Positions 1 to 5,912 of a stretch of DNA of 6,721 nt are shown here, piece by piece; position 1 is the first letter of the stretch, and the number at the start of each line of letters is the position of its first letter. The stretch lies in NCBI GenBank assembly GCA_016762995.1, contig JAESUT010000061.1, positions 25,967-32,687 on the forward strand, read 5' to 3'. Under the pieces are notes generated by a model. It saw only the letters and a list, made by a program, of their open reading frames with translations. It made no database searches and was not told the DNA's origin. A program made the position numbers and the translations under genes. The DNA is from Gammaproteobacteria bacterium (GTDB lineage: Bacteria; Pseudomonadota; Gammaproteobacteria; Pseudomonadales; Pseudohongiellaceae).

Positions 1-350
1 TTAAAAACGTGCTCATGCACCACGTCCAAAGCATCCATCGCAACCGCTGTGTAGTAAACTTGGGCATGCACTTCCATCAGTCCGTTCCACATGGCCGGAA
101 AGCGGCCAAAATCAACGTCTGCGGACATTGTCGCTTCCCAGTTGGCTATTAATGGCTCGAATCTAAAACAGTGGGAGCAGCCGTACCAAAATACTTCCAG
201 TACCTCAACCTTGCTTGAATCATTGGTATTTACAGGCGCACTAAGCTCAGTGTAATGAGTGCCTGCAATGAATTTTTCTATCTGAGCAAAGCTAGAAAAT
301 GCCAAGGGCATTAGCAGCGCAAAGGTTAAAACCTGCATTGATCGCTTCAT
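1..350 (-). CDS. dsbA: Thiol:disulfide interchange protein DsbA, N-terminal part (cut by window edge)
   Basis: Periplasmic thioredoxin-fold oxidase that passes its disulfide to newly exported proteins and is re-oxidised by DsbB. Reading leftwards from the ATG at 348-350, 116 codons are open to the window edge. Residues 1-22 form a signal peptide (basic MKRS start, hydrophobic core, cleavage expected after SSFA). The mature start resembles DsbA, with the core strand VEVLEVFWYG followed by the active site C58-S59-H60-C61 and then FRFEP. The usual gammaproteobacterial motif is CPHC, so the Ser is a variant of the dipeptide that tunes redox potential. The cis-Pro loop and C-terminus lie outside the window. 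A GGAG Shine-Dalgarno (358-361) sits 7 nt before the ATG. The gene follows cytochrome c4 on the same strand, 188 nt away, with its own candidate promoter. Family assignment is firm; completeness cannot be judged. Confidence 0.93.
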   Translation of the reverse strand, partial: MKRSMQVLTFALLMPLAFSSFAQIEKFIAGTHYTELSAPVNTNDSSKVEVLEVFWYGCSHCFRFEPLIANWEATMSADVDFGRFPAMWNGLMEVHAQVYYTAVAMDALDVVHEHVF

Positions 351-395
351 TGTTTAACTCCGTCTCTTTTTAGCTGTTTTGTTAGCTATCGAATC

Positions 396-423
396 AATCT
401 ACGAACTAATTTTTTACTGTAAA
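396..423 (-). promoter_or_regulatory. Candidate sigma70 promoter of dsbA
   Basis: On the minus strand a -35-like TTTACA (418-423, 5 of 6 to TTGACA) is followed after 16 nt by TAGATT (396-401, 4 of 6 to TATAAT). A start near 389 would give a leader of about 40 nt before the dsbA ATG. The spacer is A-rich. The -35 lies inside an 8-bp-arm palindrome (410-426), which could be an operator. Seen by eye only. Confidence 0.4.
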
Positions 424-426
424 AAA
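410..426. repeat. Perfect A/T-rich inverted repeat over the dsbA -35
   Basis: TTTTTTACTGTAAAAAA has two perfectly complementary 8-nt arms (410-417 and 419-426) around one central base. The single-base centre makes an RNA hairpin unlikely, so a protein-binding operator or a bent A/T tract fits better. No known regulator motif is recognised. Confidence 0.5.
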
Positions 427-538
427 CACTATCACAGCGTCTTGATCCCCGCTATCTCATTGATACCGATACAAGACCGCTTCGGCGCAATTATCTACTC
501 ACAGGGCGTTTAAAGGCTCATTCAGACCTATTTTGGGA

Positions 539-1150
539 CTAATTGAGGCCAGAAACGTAGCTAGCCAGCGCTTCTAGCTCCTTATCAGTAAGGCGCTCAA
601 CGACCGTTCTCATCATTTCTCCGCCGTCATTATTCCGGGCTCCCGATCTGAAGTCTTTCAATTGCTGCAGTGTGTATTCAGCGTGCTGACCGCTCAGTGA
701 CGGGAATCCTGCAGGCGCATTGCCCTTTCCTGTAGGTGAGTGACAAGCTGAGCAAGCAGCAACAGCTATTTCAGAGTTCCCTGCCCGGTAAAGCCTTTCA
801 GCCAATTCTATCGACTCTGGATTCGCTCCTTGTATTGTAGGCTGCTGCGAGGAATACCATGCTGCAATGTCTTCCATATCCTGGTCGCTCAGTGACAACA
901 CCATCGCTGCCATAGTAACTCCAGCCCTAGCGCCTGATTTGAAGTCCTGAAGTTGTTTAACCATGTATCTGGCGCTCTGGCCCGCAAGTTTCGGGTTCAT
1001 TGCTAATGCGCTGTTACCGTCCGCGCCGTGACAAGAGGCACAGAGGGCAGATTTAGCCTGACCCGCAGCAGCGTCACCTTGGGCAAGGAGTAGAGTGGGT
1101 ATTAGGCCTAGAAATGCGGCTGCAAGTACTGTTATTACTGTTTTCTTCAT
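539..1150 (-). CDS. cc4: Diheme cytochrome c4 precursor
   Basis: Periplasmic electron carrier with two covalently bound hemes, expected to feed terminal oxidases such as cbb3 or aa3 types. The 203-residue protein has a signal peptide (MKKT start, hydrophobic core, probable cleavage after Ala23) and two homologous c-type domains about 100 residues apart. Heme attachment sites are C37-A-S-C40-H41 and C133-S-A-C136-H137. Repeat alignment suggests Met80 and Met180 as the distal axial ligands. Each domain carries the conserved block Q-L-(Q/K)-D-F-(K/R)-S-G-A-R after the heme site (residues 66-75 and 163-172). Length matches the family. The ATG at 1148-1150 has only a weak GGGA-type ribosome site inside a small GGG-AAAA-CCC repeat. 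It lies upstream of dsbA and divergent from engB, as in Pseudomonas. No intrinsic terminator is evident after it, so read-through into dsbA is possible. Confidence 0.95.
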   Translation of the reverse strand: MKKTVITVLAAAFLGLIPTLLLAQGDAAAGQAKSALCASCHGADGNSALAMNPKLAGQSARYMVKQLQDFKSGARAGVTMAAMVLSLSDQDMEDIAAWYSSQQPTIQGANPESIELAERLYRAGNSEIAVAACSACHSPTGKGNAPAGFPSLSGQHAEYTLQQLKDFRSGARNNDGGEMMRTVVERLTDKELEALASYVSGLN

Positions 1151-1201
1151 GGGTTTTCCCGGTCACTTCCAACAAATTCAGATAAACTAGCGATCCATCT
1201 A

Positions 1202-1289
1202 GTGTCCTTTTGAGGTAATTTTCACCTCACCTGCTCCGATATGTCTCTAAGGCAGTCGCTGCCTGGGACATCTGAAGCGATTCGGACAC
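1202..1289 (-). promoter_or_regulatory. Nested inverted repeats, possible structured leader RNA of cytochrome c4
   Basis: Outer arms GTGTCC (1202-1207) and GGACAC (1284-1289) are perfectly complementary and enclose two hairpins: TGAGGT/ACCTCA (1211-1216 and 1224-1229, 7-nt loop), and a long one with AGGCAG/CTGCCT (1250-1255 and 1259-1264, loop of 3) extended past a 2-nt bulge by ATGTCTC/GGGACAT (1241-1247 and 1265-1271). Together they could fold as a three-way junction. An alternative pairing, TCCGA (1235-1239) with TCGGA (1282-1286), competes with the outer stem. No U-tract follows on either strand, so it is not a standard terminator. The strand is uncertain: a TATAAT at 1314-1319 would put it in the c4 leader, but one pair in the long stem is G-U on the plus strand and A-C on the minus strand. 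Confidence 0.35.
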
Positions 1290-1313
1290 AAGATCATTAA
1301 ATCTCGGTCGCGA

Positions 1314-1319
1314 ATTATA
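1314..1319 (-). promoter_or_regulatory. Candidate -10 element for cytochrome c4
   Basis: The minus strand reads an exact TATAAT here. No good -35 lies 16-18 nt upstream, so an activator or a weak promoter is possible. A start near 1307 would give a leader of roughly 157 nt containing the nested repeats at 1202-1289. The near-palindromic TTATAA also offers TATAAC (1316-1321) on the plus strand, towards engB. Confidence 0.4.
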
Positions 1320-1326
1320 ACGTAAA

Positions 1327-1356
1327 TTGCGCGGTGACTCTATTTATCCTCACAAT
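1327..1356 (+). promoter_or_regulatory. Weak candidate promoter for engB
   Basis: TTGCGC (1327-1332) and CACAAT (1351-1356) are separated by 18 nt. Each matches the sigma70 consensus at about 4 of 6 positions. A start near 1363 would leave almost no leader before the upstream ATG at 1369 but a normal leader before the ATG at 1432, which favours the downstream start of engB. Confidence 0.25.
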
Positions 1357-1431
1357 AGACGATAGAAAATGAACCAGTCGCTCTTCAAGCGAGGTACTGG
1401 GATCAAAGATTTTGCAAAAGGTATTAAAAAA

Positions 1432-2055
1432 ATGAACTTCAATCAGGCTCAGTTCGTAACAAGCGCGGTAAACCTCGAGGCCTGTCCAGATAACTCTTTG
1501 GCCGAGGTAGCCTTTGCCGGCCGCTCTAACGCAGGTAAATCTAGCGCAATAAACACGATTACTGGCCATAACCGCCTCGCCCGTATCAGTAAAACGCCTG
1601 GGCGCACCCAACTCCTCAACTTCTTCGCGTTAGAAGAAGGCAGACACTTAGTCGATCTGCCCGGATACGGTTTTGCCAAAGTGCCGCTCAAAGTTAAAGA
1701 CAAATGGCAGCGCGAGCTGGAACAATATCTACGTCAGCGCGAGGCGCTGGTTGGCTTGATTCTATTAAGCGATATTAGACATCCGCTAAAGGAGTTCGAT
1801 CGCATGATGATCGATTGGGCCGTGCAGTCCGACCTACCTTTGCATATCTTGCTAACCAAATCGGACAAACTCAAAAGAGGCGCCGCACAGAACACACTGC
1901 TGGCCGTGCAGAAAGAGGTAGCTACACTGGACAATGTGACGGTGCAGTTATTCTCTTCGCTAAAAAACGTCGGCGTTGACGAAGCCAGAATGAAGCTTAG
2001 CGAATGGCTTTCTTCACCAGACATGATCGATGAGGCAAATGGCGTCAACGGCTAG
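1432..2055 (+). CDS. engB: Ribosome-biogenesis GTP-binding protein EngB (YihA/YsxC)
   Basis: Small cytoplasmic TRAFAC-class GTPase needed for large ribosomal subunit assembly. From the chosen start it has 207 residues, close to the roughly 210 of E. coli YihA. GTPase motifs are in order: G1 GRSNAGKSS (residues 30-38), the G2 region [13 protein letters not shown]3 DLPGYG (75-80), G4 TKSDK (142-146) and a G5-like SSL (175-177). The family signature [11 protein letters not shown] lies between G3 and G4. An in-frame ATG at 1369 would add 21 residues. I prefer 1432 because the alignment with YihA starts there and AAAAGG (1416-1421) precedes it, whereas 1369 has no ribosome site and lies almost on the predicted transcription start. 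The gene is divergent from c4 and convergent with polA, ending 10 nt from the polA stop. Function is firm; the start is moderately sure. Confidence 0.95.
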   Translation: MNFNQAQFVTSAVNLEACPDNSLAEVAFAGRSNAGKSSAINTITGHNRLARISKTPGRTQLLNFFALEEGRHLVDLPGYGFAKVPLKVKDKWQRELEQYLRQREALVGLILLSDIRHPLKEFDRMMIDWAVQSDLPLHILLTKSDKLKRGAAQNTLLAVQKEVATLDNVTVQLFSSLKNVGVDEARMKLSEWLSSPDMIDEANGVNG

Positions 2056-2076
2056 GCACATTCTACTAGTGTGCCT
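2054..2076. terminator. Hairpin between convergent engB and polA, possible bidirectional terminator
   Basis: AGGCACA (2054-2060) and TGTGCCT (2070-2076) are perfectly complementary around a 9-nt loop. The left arm begins inside the engB TAG (2053-2055), and the polA stop (2066-2068, TAG on the minus strand) lies in the loop, so the structure serves both 3' ends. No T-tract follows in either direction, so efficient intrinsic termination is doubtful. It could instead be a 3'-end stabiliser. Confidence 0.5.
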
Positions 2077-4813
2077 CGTCCCAGTTATCTCCAACACCTA
2101 CATCGACAACCAGAGGCACATCTAGTGCCGCCGCCGTCATCATTCGAAACTTAACTCCCTCAGAGAGCAGGTCGAGATCTTTCTCGCTCACCTCGAAAAC
2201 CAGTTCGTCGTGAACCTGCAATAACATCCGTGCATCAAGCTCACCCATGGCCAGCCAGTGATCGATATCAATCATCGCCCTCTTAATTATATCGGCGGCC
2301 GTTCCTTGCATAGGCGCATTGATTGCCGTGCGCTGCGCCGCCTTTCTTAACATCCCATTGCCAGCGTGAATATCCGGTAGATAGAGGCGTCGGCCGAACA
2401 GGGTTTCAACATAACCTTTCTCATCGGCCAAAACTTGAGTCTCATCCATGTACTTTCGTACACCAGGATATTTTTCGAAATAGCGATCGACGTACTCCGC
2501 CGCTTCCCCACGGCTAATATTTAACTGCTTGGCAAGGCCGAAAGCAGACATCCCGTAAATTAAACCGAAATTAATTGCCTTCGCACTGCGCCTCTGATCA
2601 ATGCTTACTTCATCAAGAGCTACTCCAAAAACATCAGCGGCTGTCGCTTTGTGAACATCTTGTGCACTTGAAAACGCATTCAGCAAACCCTCGTCTTGGG
2701 AAAGATGCGCCATGATTCTAAGCTCAACTTGAGAATAGTCAGCCGCTAACAATTTGTTGCCAGGATCACACACAAATGCCTGTCGAACACGTCGCCCCTC
2801 TGCGGTACGAATCGGTATGTTCTGTAGATTAGGGTCCGTAGATGACAGACGACCAGTCGCAGCGACTGCTTGTTGGAAGGATGAATGAATTCTCCCAGTG
2901 CCCTTATTAATCTCAAGCGGAAGTTTATCTGTATAGGTCGACTTCAATTTACTCAGTGAGCGATGCTCCAAAATAAGCTTCGGCATCTCATAATCTTGTG
3001 CTAACTCCTGCAATACAGGCTCAGCCGTTGACGGCTGCCCTGTTTTTGTTTTCTTAAGAATGGGTAACTCTAACTTCTCATAAAATATTGATTGCAGCTG
3101 TTTCGGGGAACTCAAATTGAATTCCTCTCCGGCTATCTCGAAGACTTGCAGCTGCAATTTTTCTAGCTGTTTACCGAGCTGCTTGCTCTGTTTCGCAAGT
3201 GCAACTGCATCAACGCGAATGCCATTACGCTCCATTGTATTCAGCACCTCGATCAATGGCAGCTCATAGTACTGATACAGACCAAGCAGGTGGCCGTTGC
3301 TACGCAAGTTTTGCTGCAGAATGGCAGACAGGCGCAAAATGTGATCCGCTTTTTGTGCGGCGTAAGGTGAGTAGTCCGAAAGCGCTACTTGTTCAGAGCT
3401 AAGTTTACCTCGACCCTTGCCTAGTAGACTGCCAATATCTATAGGCGTCACCTCTAGATAGCTTCTAGTTATTTGTGGTAGTTGATGTTTCGTTGCGACA
3501 GAGTTGCTGACATAGGACGCTAGATGCACATCGCTCTTAATTGGCTGTAAGTTAATCCCATAGTTTTTCAGCACATGATCTAAATGTTTCAGATCGAAGC
3601 CAACTTTGATGATCGATGGGTTCTCCAGTATTGGCTTTAACTGCGCGAGGCAATCTACACTATCGAGCTGGACTGGCACATCATCGTAATCGTGCAAAAA
3701 GGGAATATAGAATGCCGTTCCTATTTCTATACAGATTGCGATGCCAAGTATTTTTTGATCAAGAAAATGCTCTCCAATCGTTTCCAATGAAATACTGAAA
3801 CTCGATGATGCTGAAACCTGATCGATTACGGATGCGAACTCATCACTATTTACAATTAACTTATATTCTAATTCTTCTTCTGCAACCGACACGTCAACTT
3901 CTTCGATTACTGGTTCATTGATAACGGCCTTCTTACTCTTTAGTGAACTAACTACGCCCTGGCCTTCTAGCTCCTTTACCCACGACTTAAACTCCATTTC
4001 CGAGAACAATTCGTGTAGCTTCTGTTTGTTCTCTTCTGCGGCAACTAACTCCGATATTTTGACATCCAGAGGTACATCCATTTTTATTGTTGCTAGCTCG
4101 TAAGAGAGCCTAAGCAGATCGATATTATCCCGCAGTTTCTCTCCAACTTTTCCGCCTATAGCTTCCGCATTTTCGATTATTCCTTCCATGGAGCCATATT
4201 CCTGCAGCCACTTAACAGCTGTCTTAGGGCCGACACTTGGCACACCTGGGATATTGTCTGACTTGTCGCCCATGAGAGCGAGATAGTCGATGATTCTATT
4301 CGGTGCAACACCAAATTTACCAACAACGGACTCACTGTCTAACAGCTCGTTTGTCATTGTGTTAATAAGTGTGACTTTGTCATTCACAAGTTGAGCTAGA
4401 TCCTTATCACCCGTAGAAATAAGAGTAGAGATGCCCATCTCGGTAGCCTGCTGTGACAACGTACCAATTACATCGTCGGCTTCTACGTCGCTGACAATTA
4501 GCAGAGGCAGACCCATAGCTTCGATGATCTGGTGTATCGGCTGTATCTGCGAGCGCAGCTCATCTGGCATTGGCGGTCGATTGGCTTTGTACTCCGTGTA
4601 AATTTTGCTACGAAATGTTTTCCCCTTAGCATCAAACACGATCGCAATATTACTGTCCGCATAGTTCTTCATAAGGCTGCGAATCATGTTGATGACTCCC
4701 TTCACTGCCCCTGTATCCTGCTGTTTGCTATTTGTTAGAGGCGGCAATGCATGAAATGCACGAAACAGATAGGAGGATCCATCTACAAGAATGAGCTGTT
4801 TTGATTCGGCCAA
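2066..4813 (-). CDS. polA: DNA polymerase I, with degenerate proofreading domain
   Basis: Cytoplasmic repair and Okazaki-fragment polymerase; 915 residues against 928 in E. coli. The 5' nuclease domain (about 1-290) keeps its acidic residues: D11, D61, EADD 111-114, D136, D138, D183, D186. An acidic linker (about 295-317) leads to the 3'-5' exonuclease domain (about 318-505). There, aligned with E. coli from memory, D355 is Ser342, D424 is Leu411 (an Asp follows at 412) and D501 is Lys488; only E357 (Glu344) and Tyr497 (Tyr484) remain, so proofreading is probably lost. The polymerase domain is intact: motif A D692-Y-S-Q-V-E, O-helix R741, K745, F749, Y753, and motif C H868-D869-E870. Phe749 is the usual position for dNTP/ddNTP discrimination. 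The start is TTG (4811-4813), supported by AAGGA 7 nt upstream; the next residues AESKQLILVDGSS match Pol I starts. It lies 47 nt after znuA on the same strand. Confidence 0.97.
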   Translation of the reverse strand: MAESKQLILVDGSSYLFRAFHALPPLTNSKQQDTGAVKGVINMIRSLMKNYADSNIAIVFDAKGKTFRSKIYTEYKANRPPMPDELRSQIQPIHQIIEAMGLPLLIVSDVEADDVIGTLSQQATEMGISTLISTGDKDLAQLVNDKVTLINTMTNELLDSESVVGKFGVAPNRIIDYLALMGDKSDNIPGVPSVGPKTAVKWLQEYGSMEGIIENAEAIGGKVGEKLRDNIDLLRLSYELATIKMDVPLDVKISELVAAEENKQKLHELFSEMEFKSWVKELEGQGVVSSLKSKKAVINEPVIEEVDVSVAEEELEYKLIVNSDEFASVIDQVSASSSFSISLETIGEHFLDQKILGIAICIEIGTAFYIPFLHDYDDVPVQLDSVDCLAQLKPILENPSIIKVGFDLKHLDHVLKNYGINLQPIKSDVHLASYVSNSVATKHQLPQITRSYLEVTPIDIGSLLGKGRGKLSSEQVALSDYSPYAAQKADHILRLSAILQQNLRSNGHLLGLYQYYELPLIEVLNTMERNGIRVDAVALAKQSKQLGKQLEKLQLQVFEIAGEEFNLSSPKQLQSIFYEKLELPILKKTKTGQPSTAEPVLQELAQDYEMPKLILEHRSLSKLKSTYTDKLPLEINKGTGRIHSSFQQAVAATGRLSSTDPNLQNIPIRTAEGRRVRQAFVCDPGNKLLAADYSQVELRIMAHLSQDEGLLNAFSSAQDVHKATAADVFGVALDEVSIDQRRSAKAINFGLIYGMSAFGLAKQLNISRGEAAEYVDRYFEKYPGVRKYMDETQVLADEKGYVETLFGRRLYLPDIHAGNGMLRKAAQRTAINAPMQGTAADIIKRAMIDIDHWLAMGELDARMLLQVHDELVFEVSEKDLDLLSEGVKFRMMTAAALDVPLVVDVGVGDNWDEAH

Positions 4814-4820
4814 CTTACTT

Positions 4821-4825
4821 TCCTT
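4821..4825 (-). promoter_or_regulatory. Ribosome binding site fixing the TTG start of polA
   Basis: The minus strand reads AAGGA, 7 nt before TTG (4811-4813). The next in-frame ATG lies at residue 43, inside the conserved 5' nuclease fold, so TTG is the only start that leaves the domain whole. Confidence 0.7.
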
Positions 4826-4860
4826 TTACAAGTTCGTACAAATTTGGTTTTATGCTACGC

Positions 4861-5754
4861 CTATTCGTAAAGGCAGCGGTAGAAATCATCTGTTAGGTTG
4901 GAGATGAATTCGCTGTATGTATTCTCGCTAGAGTCTACATTGCTGCCCAACAGATCAACGGTGATTAACTTCAATTCGTGACCATTCAGTACAGTATTTA
5001 CTAATTCCAGACTCGAGTCGAAATCTAACAACAAACAAGACGGTCGCTGTTCATTCACTTGGCTTCTCAGCTGAATAATTTCACGAATGCCTGGCTGAAC
5101 TTCCGGATCCTGCAAGATAACCATGTCATGCTGCAGGCCAAACTGTTGTTCAAAGTATTGATACGCATTGTGGTAGACCGCGTAGTTCGCTTTAGATGGC
5201 GCCTTGAACCTCTGCTCAATTTGCTGGTTCCTGCTTTCAATTTCTACGCCAAAACTTTCTAGATTCTGGCTGTAGGATGCCGCATTGACGGGGTCCAGTT
5301 CAGCAGCCCGCTCGGCTATCGCAGTAGCAATTCGTATTGCGTTTGAACTATCTAGCCAGAGGTGCGCATCAAGCTGCCCATTACCTATGGTATGCACTCG
5401 CAGCCCGGGCGTATCGATAACAGTAATTGTCTTTGCTTTGAGCTGGGCCTGCATAAAAAAATCGCTAATGCGGGTTTCAAAGCTAGGGCCTATCCATACA
5501 GTAATGTCTGCCCGAGCTAAGGCGATGCGATCAGAGGGCGACACGGTGAAGTGATGAGGCGATTGCTGCGCATCCACGATCGAAGAAACACTGCCATATT
5601 CCTGCACAACTGCCTCGGCAATCATTTGCAGCGGTTTTATAGTTGTAACGATACTCACATCACCGCGGCTTACCGGACAAAGAAGGGCGGTTAACAATAG
5701 AATCAAATAGAATTTAGGCATTGGGAATTTTTCAGGCAGGCCCCACGAACTCAA
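4861..5754 (-). CDS. znuA: Zinc ABC transporter, periplasmic zinc-binding protein ZnuA
   Basis: Cluster A-I solute-binding protein that captures Zn2+ in the periplasm and delivers it to ZnuB. The 297-residue product has a hydrophobic signal segment (residues 15-26) with likely cleavage near Gly31-Asp32. Zinc ligands expected by family are His67 (in SPHHFTVSPSD), His131 (in DAHLWLD) and His195 (in VYHNAYQYFEQQFGL). Cys240 and Cys294 match the conserved C-terminal disulfide of E. coli ZnuA. The acidic, His-rich loop of many ZnuA proteins is missing: the stretch from 112 to 130 has one His. The first ATG (5752-5754) has only a close GAGG. An in-frame ATG at 5719-5721 would give a cleaner signal peptide (MPKFYLILLL) but lacks a ribosome site, so the start is open. 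No lipobox is seen (Leu at -1 of Cys26). It is divergent from znuC and upstream of polA. Confidence 0.93.
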   Translation of the reverse strand: MSSWGLPEKFPMPKFYLILLLTALLCPVSRGDVSIVTTIKPLQMIAEAVVQEYGSVSSIVDAQQSPHHFTVSPSDRIALARADITVWIGPSFETRISDFFMQAQLKAKTITVIDTPGLRVHTIGNGQLDAHLWLDSSNAIRIATAIAERAAELDPVNAASYSQNLESFGVEIESRNQQIEQRFKAPSKANYAVYHNAYQYFEQQFGLQHDMVILQDPEVQPGIREIIQLRSQVNEQRPSCLLLDFDSSLELVNTVLNGHELKLITVDLLGSNVDSSENTYSEFISNLTDDFYRCLYE

Positions 5755-5785
5755 GAGCCTCGCCCCACAAAGGATAGTTTGACAT

Positions 5786-5806
5786 CAATGCTATGATAAC
5801 CCATTG
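5786..5806. promoter_or_regulatory. Candidate Zur operator over a znuA -10 element
   Basis: The 19-nt core AATGCTATGATAACCCATT (5787-5805) resembles the gammaproteobacterial Zur box AATGTTATANTATAACATT, matching at 14 of 18 defined positions by eye, and is bounded by the inverted pentamers CAATG and CATTG (5786-5790, 5802-5806). The minus strand TATCAT (5793-5798) inside it matches TATAAT at 5 of 6 and lies 39 nt from the znuA ATG at 5754, although no clear -35 is seen. Placement fits zinc repression of znuA. The consensus is recalled, not searched, and the inner part of the palindrome is imperfect. Confidence 0.4.
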
Positions 5807-5825
5807 TCCTGCCTGCTCCTACGTG

Positions 5826-5865
5826 AGTAAGAAAGCGAAGACAATAAACCTAAAAGTAAGAAAGC
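5826..5865 (+). repeat. 11-bp direct repeat in the znuA/znuC control region
   Basis: AGTAAGAAAGC occurs exactly at 5826-5836 and 5855-5865, 29 nt apart start to start. CAATAA follows each copy (5842-5847 and 5865-5870) at slightly different distances. It could be paired regulator sites or the trace of an old tandem duplication. No known motif is recognised. Confidence 0.55.
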
Positions 5866-5880
5866 AATAACATCTATAGT
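5866..5880 (+). promoter_or_regulatory. Candidate znuC -10 element with adjacent Zur-like half-site
   Basis: TATAGT (5875-5880) matches TATAAT at 5 of 6 and lies 32 nt before the znuC ATG; no convincing -35 is found 16-18 nt upstream. ATAACAT (5867-5873) just before it equals one arm of the recalled Zur box, but the opposite arm is absent. The only weak ribosome site before znuC is GAG at 5902-5904. Confidence 0.3.
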
Positions 5881-5912
5881 GCAGATTGCAGAGGCGGTAG
5901 CGAGTAATTCGA

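Noticed and set aside
427..480. Intrinsic terminator after cytochrome c4
   Set aside because: On the minus strand GTCTTG and CAAGAC can pair before a T6 run, but the loop is about 27 nt and the T-run starts 11 nt after the stem, so it does not resemble a working terminator.
477..485. CCG-CTT-CGG mini hairpin downstream of cytochrome c4
   Set aside because: Only three base pairs with no T-run; not distinguishable from chance.
1315..1611. 98-codon minus-strand reading frame over the start of engB
   Set aside because: It lies antisense to the conserved EngB G1 region, has no recognisable domain and no ribosome site, and is a shadow of engB.
1734..2048. 104-codon minus-strand reading frame inside engB
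   Set aside because: Antisense to conserved EngB motifs; Ser/Leu-rich composition is typical of a shadow frame.
4839..4846. CAAATTTG palindrome between znuA and polA
   Set aside because: An 8-nt self-complementary word in A/T-rich sequence is expected by chance and forms no hairpin with a loop.
5285..5554. 89-codon plus-strand reading frame inside znuA
   Set aside because: Antisense to the zinc-ligand region of ZnuA and without its own ribosome site or domain.
5677..5754. Lipoprotein signal in ZnuA (LTALLC)
   Set aside because: The residue before Cys26 is Leu, not Gly, Ala or Ser, so the lipobox fails; an ordinary signal peptide fits better.
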